Of a stretch of 64,000 nt of DNA, positions 36,140-44,855 are shown piece after piece (positions within the stretch are counted from its first letter, which is position 1; every line of letters begins with the position of its first letter). The position numbers and the translations under genes were made by a program. Location: positions 14,744 to 78,743 of the forward strand of contig JACGYV010000007.1 in assembly GCA_014116815.1 (NCBI GenBank), written 5' to 3'. The DNA is from Holosporaceae bacterium 'Namur' (GTDB lineage: Bacteria > Pseudomonadota > Alphaproteobacteria > Rickettsiales > Midichloriaceae). The notes below the pieces were generated by a model. The model did not search any database. It saw only the letters and a program-made list of their open reading frames with translations, and was not told where the DNA came from.

Positions 36140-36508
36140 ATGAACCAGGAACAGTTAACCAAATTGCTGTCGGCACAAAAGCTGACGGCTTCAACCATCC
36201 GCTCCATCTCCGATGAAGTGATGAATATCATAGAACTCGCCTTAATCGGTGACGAGGAGGCTTTAGAGAAATTAAAGCTTTATAACTCTAAGGAACACGA
36301 TCTTCTTGCCACTTTTTTTAAGGTAAGCTCGCTTATAATCAAAGTATTCCCTATGGAACACAGGATTATAGGCACTGAGCTTATCAAAAGCTTAGAAGAT
36401 GTGCCTAAAGAAGAAGAGCCGAACGAGAATCTAATTACTGATGCAGATATTAACGTAATGAAAAATTATATAGAACGCTATGAAAGAGAAAAAAATAAAG
36501 TTCATTGA
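36140..36508 (+). CDS. Hypothetical protein upstream of DUF2460, 122 aa
   Basis: No family recognised. A helical, leucine-rich protein (e.g. DEVMNIIELALIGDEEALEKL) with an acidic C-terminus. By position it could be a small tail assembly chaperone or a remnant of RcGTA genes 10-11, but no motif supports this. Its 3' end overlaps the start of the DUF2460 gene by 29 bases in a different frame, a common arrangement of coupled phage tail genes. Confidence 0.6.
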   Translation: MNQEQLTKLLSAQKLTASTIRSISDEVMNIIELALIGDEEALEKLKLYNSKEHDLLATFFKVSSLIIKVFPMEHRIIGTELIKSLEDVPKEEEPNENLITDADINVMKNYIERYEREKNKVH

Positions 36509-37091
36509 ACAACGCTTTCCCGAGGATATTTCCTATGGATCAAGCGGCGGCCCTTGCTACTCCACCGATGTTATTACGATGACCAGTGGATACGAGCAAA
36601 GGAACATAAATTGGCAGCAATCAAGAAATCAATATAATGTTGCTTACGGCATAAAAACCGAAGAGCATATTAAAGAGCTGATAGCTTTTTTCAGAATTTG
36701 TAAAGGTAAGGCAATCGGGTTCAGGTTTAAAGATTGGAATGATCATACTGCTAAAAACCAACTGATCGCCATTGGAGATGGAAAGAAAAAATCATTCCAA
36801 CTGGTGAAAAGCTATAAAACAGCAGCAGTTAAAGAGCAGAGAATAATCTCTAAACCAGTACCCGGCAAGGTCAAAGTTTTTTTAGATGATAATGAATATA
36901 AGGAGGTAGACGCGGATTACACTTCAGGGATAATAACTTTTAAAACTCCTCCTGCGGTAGATGTAAAAATTACTGCAAGTTTTAAGTTTGATGTGCCGGT
37001 GAGATTTGATACGGATTCACTGCTTACCTCAATTGAAGCTTATCAAACCCATTCACTAAATAATATTCCGCTTGTTGAAATAAGAGTATAA
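36480..37091 (+). CDS. DUF2460 tail protein (GTA gene 12-like)
   Basis: 203 aa. Opens with FIEQRFPEDISYGSSGGPCY, matching the DUF2460 start F.E..FP..IS.G..GGP. The rest has HIKELIAFFRICKGKAIGFRFKDWNDH, and ends with DTDSLLTSIEAYQTHSLNNI. It is the distal tail/hub protein of RcGTA. The start at 36480 gives MKEKKIKFIEQ; family members usually begin close to FHE, so a start a few codons later is possible. It is followed after five bases by DUF2163. Confidence 0.92.
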   Translation: MKEKKIKFIEQRFPEDISYGSSGGPCYSTDVITMTSGYEQRNINWQQSRNQYNVAYGIKTEEHIKELIAFFRICKGKAIGFRFKDWNDHTAKNQLIAIGDGKKKSFQLVKSYKTAAVKEQRIISKPVPGKVKVFLDDNEYKEVDADYTSGIITFKTPPAVDVKITASFKFDVPVRFDTDSLLTSIEAYQTHSLNNIPLVEIRV

Positions 37092-37096
37092 TTCCT

Positions 37097-37930
37097 ATGA
37101 ACACAATTACCCCCAAACTAACCGAGCTCTTAGGGCAGGAAACTACAACATTTGCCAGCTGTTGGCTGTTGAAATTAAAATCCGGCGAGGAGCTGGGCTT
37201 TACTGATTTTGATCAGGATCTTAATATTAATAATATAACCTACCATTCGGCTTCCGGGTTTACGGGAACCGCGATCCAAAGTAATTCCGGCTTTGCGGTT
37301 GATAACCTTGAGATTGAAGGTATGTTGGATAACGAGCTTATCTTAAAGCAGGACCTAATTGCCGGAAAATATGATCATGCCGAGATTGAAATATTTTTAG
37401 TCAACTATGAAAATTTAAGTGCGGGAAAGCTTCACTTAAAGCGAGGTTGGTTCGGTGAAGTCAGTATTAAAGATAATATGTTTATCGCTGAAGTAAAAGG
37501 CCTGACCCATGCTTTAAATAAAAATATCGGTGACCTTTATTCCCATCGCTGCCGAGCTAAGTTCGGTGATGAAAAATGTAAAGCGGATTTAAGCAAATAT
37601 ACTTTTTCAGGCGTAATAACCGAAGTACAAAGTAATAATATTATAATTGATATTAATCGCGCAGAGGAATCTAATTTCTTTCAATACGGTAGCATTAAGT
37701 TTTTAACCGGGGCAAACCAAGGAATAGCAAAAGAAGTTCAAAGTTATACGAAGAACGGAAAAATAGTTCTTGCAAGCCCGTTGCCTTATAAGCCGAGCGC
37801 AGGGGATAGTTATGAAATTACCACCGGGTGCAATAAATCTTTTGAAACTTGTTATAAGCAATTTAATAATGCAATCAACTTTAGGGGAGAGCCGCATATC
37901 CCGGGAATAAGTAAACTGCTTAAGGTTTAA
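37097..37930 (+). CDS. DUF2163/BR0599-type tail protein (GTA gene 13-like)
   Basis: 277 aa. N-terminal part starts CWLLKLKSGEELGFTDFDQDL; the C-terminal BR0599 domain has HRCRAKFGDEKCKADL and the terminal CNKSFETCYKQFNNAINFRGEPHIPG with paired cysteines. Both are diagnostic. In RcGTA this is the baseplate/iron-sulfur-containing hub protein. The usual next genes (NlpC/P60 peptidase and the very long tail protein, genes 14-15) are not found after it, so the cluster ends here in this window. Confidence 0.92.
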   Translation: MNTITPKLTELLGQETTTFASCWLLKLKSGEELGFTDFDQDLNINNITYHSASGFTGTAIQSNSGFAVDNLEIEGMLDNELILKQDLIAGKYDHAEIEIFLVNYENLSAGKLHLKRGWFGEVSIKDNMFIAEVKGLTHALNKNIGDLYSHRCRAKFGDEKCKADLSKYTFSGVITEVQSNNIIIDINRAEESNFFQYGSIKFLTGANQGIAKEVQSYTKNGKIVLASPLPYKPSAGDSYEITTGCNKSFETCYKQFNNAINFRGEPHIPGISKLLKV

Positions 37931-38079
37931 TGCAGATAAGGTATTAAATAATAGGATTCTATTACATATGATTTAAAAGATTGTGCCCCAATATTATTAA
38001 TTTTTTTATCTTAACTTGTGTTATATCTTATATATTATATAATTTTAAAAAAAATTTATAATTTAATAGGGGTAGTAAA

Positions 38080-40134
38080 ATGTATGATTCCAAATTTACT
38101 GTTTATGAATTTACTGTTAGTAAATTAATGGAATTAAAAACTACTAGACTACATGAACCTCTTGAATCAAAGGTGAGGGAAGAGCTTGAAAAATGTACGT
38201 CATTAAGTCTTAGAGGATCGGTTGCTTATCTAAAGGAAAATAAAATCAGCGCTAAAGATTTCCAAGTAGTACTCGCCGCTTTAAAAACTAATTCAACAGT
38301 TACTTCAATTAAAATATTAACGGATTCAGTTAATGTTATTTCCGATTTGTCTAAAATTTTAATTGTTAATAAAAATATTAAATCATTAAATATTAAATTT
38401 AAAAATTTAAATGAAAAGATTGCTAATAATTTTACACAAGCTCTAAGCAAAAATAACAGCCTTGATCAGTTGGAAATATACGTAATATCTTATAAAAAAA
38501 GCACTGAGCAAGAAACTTTAAGAACAATAGAGGTTATAGAAGACTCAGTAGTTAAATTTTTAGAGAGAAGACATATTAAGTCATTAAGATTATCACTCGG
38601 GCATAAATTTAAGAATGCTGAAAGGTTATTTGAAGTTCTAAAAAAACAACCGTTGTTATCTGAACTTAATCTCTCTCGTAATAAACTCGGTTTAGAAGAA
38701 ATTAAGTTTCTGGAAGACTTGCTTACTTCAAGTAATTATAACATTGAGAGTCTTAATTTATCACATAATAATTTTGGAGAAGGCTTGTTTAAAAAATTAG
38801 CTGTAGCATTATATAAAAATACTTCAATTAATGCACTTTATTTAAAAGGGAATGAATACTCTCCTGAAGAAGCGGAAATATTATTAAATTATTTAAAAGA
38901 CAGATTAGCATTTTTAAAAATTCATTTAACTAAAAAAATGCTCCCTAAAAATAAAATTGATCAATTTAATAGTATTTCGCATATTAATCCTCTTATTTCA
39001 TTATTTTTTAATAGATGGGAAGAAATTGGATCTAAAAATTATGATTTAAACAAGCTTTCTAAAATATATCGCCAATTATTAGAGGTAGAATGTGCTAATA
39101 TTAATATTCGTGATATATCGAATTTTATATATTTATTCATTGATAATATACAGCGTGCTAATGATTATAAAGAAGCTTCAGGAAATGAAAATAATAAAAA
39201 GTTTTTTTCCGATTTCAAAGATGCATTAAAAATATGCCGTGTTCTGGATTTAGCACTTTCATTAGTTTTACCATATGAAACTCAGAGCGTTATATTTAAG
39301 GAAGTTTACATGGAAAATAATTTCTCTTCCCTTCAAAAAGGATATCCCGAACATTCGGAAATCTTAGAAAAAATGAAAGAGGAAAATAACTTAATTACTA
39401 CTACCCTGCTAGGGTTTCCTCCGATTTCCGAGGCTCTGGAAAAGTTAATGCATAAAGATGAACCTTTTCTGATTAAAGCTGTTGAGTACCCTGACGAGAA
39501 CCTGAGGATTTTACAGCTAATTATGGTTAAAGAAGATCTTTTTATAAGTAAATCCATTAAAGATCCTGCTCTTAGTTTACAGGTTTTAGACAGTATAAAA
39601 CCCGCTCATAAAAAAGCAGTAACTTATTTAGCGGAAAATTATTTACGTTTATACGGAGTATGTAAAGAATTTACCTTAAATTCAGGCTTTACTCTTCCGG
39701 CAGAGGTTACGGCACATATATGTAGCTTTCTAAAACCCGGTGATATTAAACCGGGGAAATTTAAACAGGAAACAGAACAAGTAAGTAATAGCCTGCAATT
39801 AACTATAGAAGCACAACAGCAACAATTAGCTACTCAAGCAAATGAGATTGGTAGATTAAGAGAAATTATTGGGATACAGCAACGGCTATTAAATGATAAA
39901 GATTATTATATTAATAGTTTGTTATCAAAGCTAAATAGTCTGCAATATACAGGTTTATATCCTGAGGACAGCTACCCGCAGCAAATGGAAATAGTTGGAG
40001 AAGGACATCTGACGATTAAAAGAGAATTACCCGTATCTTCAAGTCCACTAGATCCTAATAACTTTAAACGTAGGCGTATGGAAGAAGAAAAAGAAAGAAC
40101 TAATGAACACAATAATGATTTCGGAAGACTATAA
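38080..40134 (+). CDS. LRR protein with F-box-like motif, coiled coil and basic tail
   Basis: 684 aa. Residues about 50-300 are leucine-rich repeats of the ribonuclease-inhibitor type (LSELNLSRNKLGLEEIKFLEDLL, IESLNLSHNNFGEGLFKKLA, INALYLKGNEYSPEEAEILL). A mid region of about 230 residues is helical. Around residue 537 is LPAEVTAHICSFLKPGDI, close to the F-box pattern LP.E....I.SFL...D. Residues about 575-630 form a Gln-rich coiled coil and near 660 is the basic group FKRRRMEEEKER, like a nuclear-localisation signal. These host-like parts suggest an effector. No signal peptide is seen. The cellular target is unknown. Confidence 0.75.
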   Translation: MYDSKFTVYEFTVSKLMELKTTRLHEPLESKVREELEKCTSLSLRGSVAYLKENKISAKDFQVVLAALKTNSTVTSIKILTDSVNVISDLSKILIVNKNIKSLNIKFKNLNEKIANNFTQALSKNNSLDQLEIYVISYKKSTEQETLRTIEVIEDSVVKFLERRHIKSLRLSLGHKFKNAERLFEVLKKQPLLSELNLSRNKLGLEEIKFLEDLLTSSNYNIESLNLSHNNFGEGLFKKLAVALYKNTSINALYLKGNEYSPEEAEILLNYLKDRLAFLKIHLTKKMLPKNKIDQFNSISHINPLISLFFNRWEEIGSKNYDLNKLSKIYRQLLEVECANINIRDISNFIYLFIDNIQRANDYKEASGNENNKKFFSDFKDALKICRVLDLALSLVLPYETQSVIFKEVYMENNFSSLQKGYPEHSEILEKMKEENNLITTTLLGFPPISEALEKLMHKDEPFLIKAVEYPDENLRILQLIMVKEDLFISKSIKDPALSLQVLDSIKPAHKKAVTYLAENYLRLYGVCKEFTLNSGFTLPAEVTAHICSFLKPGDIKPGKFKQETEQVSNSLQLTIEAQQQQLATQANEIGRLREIIGIQQRLLNDKDYYINSLLSKLNSLQYTGLYPEDSYPQQMEIVGEGHLTIKRELPVSSSPLDPNNFKRRRMEEEKERTNEHNNDFGRL

Positions 40135-40300
40135 GCTTCAGGATTAAATTATAACCAAGATATAATATTTTACATTATATAATATGTAAAAAATATGTAA
40201 AAATTATCATAATTATGAAATATATAGTTTCGGATAATACTGATTTGAATTAAGTATAATATTTAGAAATCGAATTCCCTGATTTAAAGAAAAAATAAGC

Positions 40301-41572
40301 TTATCCCTTGTTACCTTCAGCTCTGCTTGAAATCAAAAAGTTAAACACAATAATGAAGATCAAACATAGCCACCAACTCATAAATATATTAAAACTTGAT
40401 TGGGAAATGGTAATATATGTAGCAAGAAGTGCATAAATAAATGGCTTGAAATCTTCTCCTATAGAAGATGTAAGAGAAACGGTTCTTATAATACTTAGCC
40501 AAACCGTTAGGTTTAAAACTAAACCGATAACTCCGAGTTCAAGTAATATCTGTATAACACCGTTATGCGGATGAAGAGGTAAAAGGCTGATACTTGTACT
40601 ACCGATCATCATAGAGCTTAAGTTTAGCTCGGAGATAATCCTTGCAGCATTAAAGCCATAGCCGGTGAGCGGCCGAAGTGAAATTAAATCGAGCACATTT
40701 TGCCAGATATAAATCCTATGCTCAAACGACCATGGAATATGCTGAAACAAAGTTTGGACGTGCGGGTTATAAATTAAATAGTAGATTGCGATGGGAATAA
40801 AAATATAAACCCCAACTATTCCGACTTGAAAAATTGAGGCAAAATTATGCTTGAATAGTTTAGCTAAAATATAAGTGGTTACCCCGGCTATTATACCGAG
40901 TTTTGCTGATTCACTCGTATAAATAAAGATGATAACAAAGCTTAAGAGCAATAAGTAATAACTACTGATTTTGCGGTTACTCCGAATTAAGGGAATAATT
41001 GCAACCCACGCGGCAATTGCAATAAATGTCATGCCGCGGTTGAGGTAAGATGGATCAAAATATATCGTCTTATTTAATAAATAATGGTTAATATTAGTTA
41101 TAATCATTCCGTTAAAGATAAACTCCATATAACAAAAAACCAATGCAACCAGATAACCCGACAAAAATAGTTTAGAGACGGGTAGCTTTGAGCGAGAAGC
41201 AAATAGTAACATAAATCCGCAAAGAACAGTCACCGAAACTTTTAAACTTTCTAAAAGGGTGTTTTTATAGTTTAAAGAATATAAAGCACTTAAAAAACAA
41301 AAGCTTAAGAATGCGAATAAGCTAAGCACCAAAAGTTTGCTTTTTTTAAAGGAAGAGAAGATTTCATCAATTCTAACAAGGCGATGAGAAAAGCTAAGTA
41401 AATATATTATGAATACAGCCGAGGATGAGAGAGTGGCAAGGCTTGCTAAAATAGGAGTAATAAAGATTAAAAATTTAATAAATAACGTATACACTTTAAA
41501 TAGCCCAAGAAATTTCAAAAATACTTTCATTGAAAATGCAATAAATGTCAAAAAAATCTTTGCTTGAAACAT
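40301..41572 (-). CDS. O-antigen ligase / Wzy_C-family membrane protein
   Basis: 423 aa with about eleven to twelve transmembrane helices. The Wzy_C (O-antigen ligase) motif lies in the large periplasmic loop: LRPLTGYGFNAARIISELN, then PLHPHNGVIQILLELGVIGLVLNL with the conserved His. WaaL-type enzymes join O-polysaccharide to lipid A core; other Wzy_C proteins polymerise or transfer glycans. Presence suggests surface polysaccharide in an order where many members lack LPS. It lies between the LRR gene and peroxiredoxin and reads against both. Confidence 0.85.
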   Translation of the reverse strand: MFQAKIFLTFIAFSMKVFLKFLGLFKVYTLFIKFLIFITPILASLATLSSSAVFIIYLLSFSHRLVRIDEIFSSFKKSKLLVLSLFAFLSFCFLSALYSLNYKNTLLESLKVSVTVLCGFMLLFASRSKLPVSKLFLSGYLVALVFCYMEFIFNGMIITNINHYLLNKTIYFDPSYLNRGMTFIAIAAWVAIIPLIRSNRKISSYYLLLLSFVIIFIYTSESAKLGIIAGVTTYILAKLFKHNFASIFQVGIVGVYIFIPIAIYYLIYNPHVQTLFQHIPWSFEHRIYIWQNVLDLISLRPLTGYGFNAARIISELNLSSMMIGSTSISLLPLHPHNGVIQILLELGVIGLVLNLTVWLSIIRTVSLTSSIGEDFKPFIYALLATYITISQSSFNIFMSWWLCLIFIIVFNFLISSRAEGNKG

Positions 41573-41621
41573 ATTTTTATATAACTTGAAAGGTATAACA
41601 ACGCAATATGAGTAGAAAAAA

Positions 41622-42092
41622 ATGGCAATAAGTTTGAAAGAAGGGGATAAAGCAATAGATTTTACGTTACCTGTCAGTGAAAACGAAAGTGTTAGCTTAA
41701 AAGATTTTAAAGGAAAAAACGTAATACTTTATTTTTATCCTAAAGATAACACTCCGGGTTGCACTACCCAAGCAAAAAACTTTAGGGATCATATGTTGAA
41801 ATTTAAGGAACTGAATACTGAAATAATAGGAGTTTCCAAAGACGATTTAAAAAGCCACGGCAAATTCTCCGGAGAACATTGTCTGCCGTTTAGAATTGCT
41901 TCCGATTATGAATCGGATGTTTGTGAGCAATATGGAGTTTGGGAGCAAAAAAGTTTTATGGGCAGGAAATATATGGGTATTACACGTAGTACCTTTTTGA
42001 TTGATAAAGAGGGTACAATAAGAAAAATATGGCCTGAGGTCTCGGTTAAAACCCATATAGACGAAGTGTTAAAGGAGATTAAGAAGCTTTAG
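41622..42092 (+). CDS. bcp: Peroxiredoxin, BCP/PrxQ family, atypical cysteines
   Basis: 156 aa thiol peroxidase that reduces peroxides. Motif FYPKDNTPGCTTQA carries the peroxidatic Cys. The resolving Cys that BCP places five residues on (as in CTVQAC) is Lys here (CTTQAK); other cysteines are in GEHCLPF and SDVCEQYGVW, so resolution may differ (1-Cys or another pair). The tail IDKEGTIRKIWPEVSVKTHIDEVL is typical. It is followed after six bases by the pseudokinase gene, on the same strand. Confidence 0.9.
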   Translation: MAISLKEGDKAIDFTLPVSENESVSLKDFKGKNVILYFYPKDNTPGCTTQAKNFRDHMLKFKELNTEIIGVSKDDLKSHGKFSGEHCLPFRIASDYESDVCEQYGVWEQKSFMGRKYMGITRSTFLIDKEGTIRKIWPEVSVKTHIDEVLKEIKKL

Positions 42093-42098
42093 TAAATT

Positions 42099-44222
42099 AT
42101 GACCCTTTTTATCTCAAAATTAATTTCGGAAGCACCGAATATAACGGAAGTAAGTTTAAACGGCATTTTAGGCAAAATCCGCTCCGAACTCAAGGATATT
42201 AACTGCGAAATTATCGGTATCAGTGAAACGGTTAATTTAGTAGCGGATAAATACTTAATTGATATAAACGGGGGAAAAATAGAGGGTCTTTCCACTCCTA
42301 ATGCCGATGCCTACTCTGCAAAAGATGTCGTAAGTACAAGCAGCCAAGACTATTATTGTTTAGTATTTAAGAAGAATATACCGACAAGGCTTGCGGAAAT
42401 TATTGCCTTAAAAGCGGTGCCCATCCCTAACTTGATTAGACCGCTGGAAATAGGGGTGACTGCAATCGGAGAGCAAGGAGAAAGGTTTTTATGCGTAATA
42501 TGTGAAAAGCCCGACGGTAAATCTTTAAAAGAATTAATTAAAGAGGGGAGAGAATTTTCCCATCAATTTATACTGAAAAAGATAGTTGCTCCGCTTAATA
42601 AAATGATTAATGATCTGCACGGCATTGAAATCGTGCATGGTAATATTAATCCTTCTACAATTTTCTTAGATGAAAAGGATGAAATTGTTGTATCCGAATG
42701 CATATCAAGTTTAAACGGACTTTGCCAAGGAGATACTTATGAAACGGTAAATAGGGCTCAATGCCATAAATGGGGAAAAGGAGAGGGGGATAAAAGCGTG
42801 GATTATTATGCGCTCGGCATGACAATTTCAAGTATAATTTCCAAAATCTTTTTTGAAGATATAAAGCATATAAATATACTGGAAAGTAAGTTGCAAAACG
42901 GTACTTTCAGCTTTTTAAATCAGCATTTTCATTTCGGCGGTACGATCGGGGATATGCTCAAAGGATTGGTAACGGATGATAAAGACATCAGATGGGGCTT
43001 TAAAGATATTGAGAATATACTAATGGACGGCAGCTATAGTTTACCGGCCGTTCTTGAAAAACCGGCACTACCTCGCCCGGTAATATTTAAGGAAAAAGAA
43101 TATTTCCATAAAGCTCCGCTTGCTTATGACCTGGCACGCAATTGGGAGGATGCAAAAGCTTTTATAAAGCAGTCATTACTAGTGAAATGGCTGGATATAA
43201 GCGCTTCCGAGCAACTAACTATCGAAGCTTTAGAAAGTTTACAGGAGATAGCGAAAAAGAGATTTTCTTCGTATTCCTTATTTTCTAAAGAGGATGAGCA
43301 TTTAATAAAGGTAATAATTGCTTTAGATCCTAATGGGCCCGTCAGATATAAAAATTTAACTTTTTATAAAGAAAGTCTAGGGGCATTGCTTATATACAGT
43401 ATTAATAATGAAGAGAATGAAATCACCCAATTTATTGCCAATAGTTTGTTTGTAGATTTGTTCTCATATTATGAACAGATTGCAATTTGGTTTAAAAATA
43501 AAGACTATGCAACCGGTTTAAAAGACCTTAAGCAAGCAACCGGTAATATAAGAAAAGCAGGGTTCGGGTTTGGTATTGAAAGATGCTGTTATGATCTTAA
43601 TGTTTCTTTGCCCTCTCAAAGCCATGTAATAAGAGGGGAAATATGTTACGGAATTAAAGACATTTTAACCTATTTGGATAAGCAAAGCATAGAGATTGAT
43701 GAACTGCTTTTGAAAAAGAACTTACTTTGTTTTGTAGCAAGCAGAATCGGCCTTGCTGAGGAGCTTAGGGTAACTAAACTTATAAGTTTTTATATGCTGG
43801 AGAAGGATAAAACTTTTATAAGCCTAATGATTCTAGGTATTGCACAGGAAAAGACGGGAGTAAAAGAGCTTATAAATTTAAGCGAGCTTTATGCCGAAAA
43901 AATTAAAACTATTTTAGATGAAGTTATTAAAGGCGAGGCAATAAAGAAAGACATTTTTGCGGCAATTAATAAAGTAAAATCACAAGGTAATTTAAATCTA
44001 ATTAAGCAAAGTGCTACCGATATCTATTATCTCGAGCAGGATATTAAAGGGTTTACCCAAGCTACCGCACGCGTAGATTTTATAAATAAAGAACTGGAAC
44101 GCTTAAAAGATAAATATACTATAGAGCGTGAAGCTAAGGAGTGGGGATTAAAAATAGCGGTAAAAGTTAGTTACATTATTGTATTATTTAGTATAATACT
44201 TGCAATATCAGGAGGATTATAA
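42099..44222 (+). CDS. Predicted pseudokinase, tail-anchored membrane protein
   Basis: 707 aa. Residues about 80-320 look like a protein-kinase C-lobe: a DLHGIEIVHGNINPSTIFL stretch replaces the HRDLKPEN catalytic loop (H180-G-N; Asp becomes Asn) and SEC replaces DFG. A KSVDYYALGMTISSI helix follows, as in the kinase F-helix. The rest (330-670) is helical, with ARNWEDAKAFIKQS-like segments. One C-terminal transmembrane helix (about 688-705) ends the protein. It probably does not phosphorylate; it may bind nucleotide or act as scaffold. It is followed by a DUF2628-like gene, five bases on. Confidence 0.7.
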   Translation: MTLFISKLISEAPNITEVSLNGILGKIRSELKDINCEIIGISETVNLVADKYLIDINGGKIEGLSTPNADAYSAKDVVSTSSQDYYCLVFKKNIPTRLAEIIALKAVPIPNLIRPLEIGVTAIGEQGERFLCVICEKPDGKSLKELIKEGREFSHQFILKKIVAPLNKMINDLHGIEIVHGNINPSTIFLDEKDEIVVSECISSLNGLCQGDTYETVNRAQCHKWGKGEGDKSVDYYALGMTISSIISKIFFEDIKHINILESKLQNGTFSFLNQHFHFGGTIGDMLKGLVTDDKDIRWGFKDIENILMDGSYSLPAVLEKPALPRPVIFKEKEYFHKAPLAYDLARNWEDAKAFIKQSLLVKWLDISASEQLTIEALESLQEIAKKRFSSYSLFSKEDEHLIKVIIALDPNGPVRYKNLTFYKESLGALLIYSINNEENEITQFIANSLFVDLFSYYEQIAIWFKNKDYATGLKDLKQATGNIRKAGFGFGIERCCYDLNVSLPSQSHVIRGEICYGIKDILTYLDKQSIEIDELLLKKNLLCFVASRIGLAEELRVTKLISFYMLEKDKTFISLMILGIAQEKTGVKELINLSELYAEKIKTILDEVIKGEAIKKDIFAAINKVKSQGNLNLIKQSATDIYYLEQDIKGFTQATARVDFINKELERLKDKYTIEREAKEWGLKIAVKVSYIIVLFSIILAISGGL

Positions 44223-44227
44223 CACTT

Positions 44228-44617
44228 ATGAAAGTTTTTTCCGTATTTTCAAAAAAGCAAGTTAATGATTATTTCAAAGATGTGATTTATATTGAAGAGG
44301 AATTCTCGGTCGGAGCAGCCTGCTTCAGCTGGGTATGGGCGCTTTACTGCCGCATGTGGTGCACAAGTGCGCTTATCTTTTTGGCGTATTTTATACTATA
44401 TTTATTGTTTTCTTGGGCTAAAATCAATCAGGATGCTTTTATGCTGTTATTTTTAGCGCTATCACTTTACATCGGGTCGTTCGCAAAGGATTGGTATGCA
44501 AAAAGCCTACCTAAAAAGGGTTATGATTTCAAAGGAGTGATTGCAGCTCACAATTTGGAAGAAGCACAGTTAAAATATATCGCTCAGGAAACGGATAAGG
44601 CTACGGTAGGAGTTTAA
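44228..44617 (+). CDS. DUF2628-like membrane protein
   Basis: 129 aa. N-terminal cytoplasmic part (about 1-35), then the family motif AACFSWVWALYCRMWCTSALIF, with helices about 38-55, 57-75 and 80-95, and a short polar tail. DUF2628 proteins are small membrane proteins of unknown role. It is likely cotranscribed with the pseudokinase upstream (5-base gap) and ends the run. Confidence 0.7.
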   Translation: MKVFSVFSKKQVNDYFKDVIYIEEEFSVGAACFSWVWALYCRMWCTSALIFLAYFILYLLFSWAKINQDAFMLLFLALSLYIGSFAKDWYAKSLPKKGYDFKGVIAAHNLEEAQLKYIAQETDKATVGV

Positions 44618-44723
44618 TAGCTTTAATTTTAATAGTTGATTTGATTATCTGTGTAGTAAATTAAGTTATGAATCATATGATAGCATTTATTTAACCCCGG
44701 TGCTTTATAGTAAAGTAAAGATA

Positions 44724-44780
44724 CATAAAAATTACCAAGTAATTTTTATGAGCGCTGTCCCTCTAGAGAAGGGCAGTGCT
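44724..44780. other. Tandem hairpins downstream of the DUF2628-like gene
   Basis: First a perfect 12-bp inverted repeat, CATAAAAATTAC (44724-44735) against GTAATTTTTATG (44739-44750) with a 3-base loop. Immediately after, AGCGCTGTCC (44751-44760) pairs with GGGCAGTGCT (44771-44780) using two G-U pairs, with CTCTAGAGAA as loop. The spacer has no gene. The first may act as a terminator in both directions; the second could be part of a small RNA or attenuator. Confidence 0.45.
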
Positions 44781-44855
44781 ATTAATTTATATTATTATGT
44801 TATAAACAGATAACAAAAAATAAAATTTTTTGAACTCGATATTTATTATAAAATA

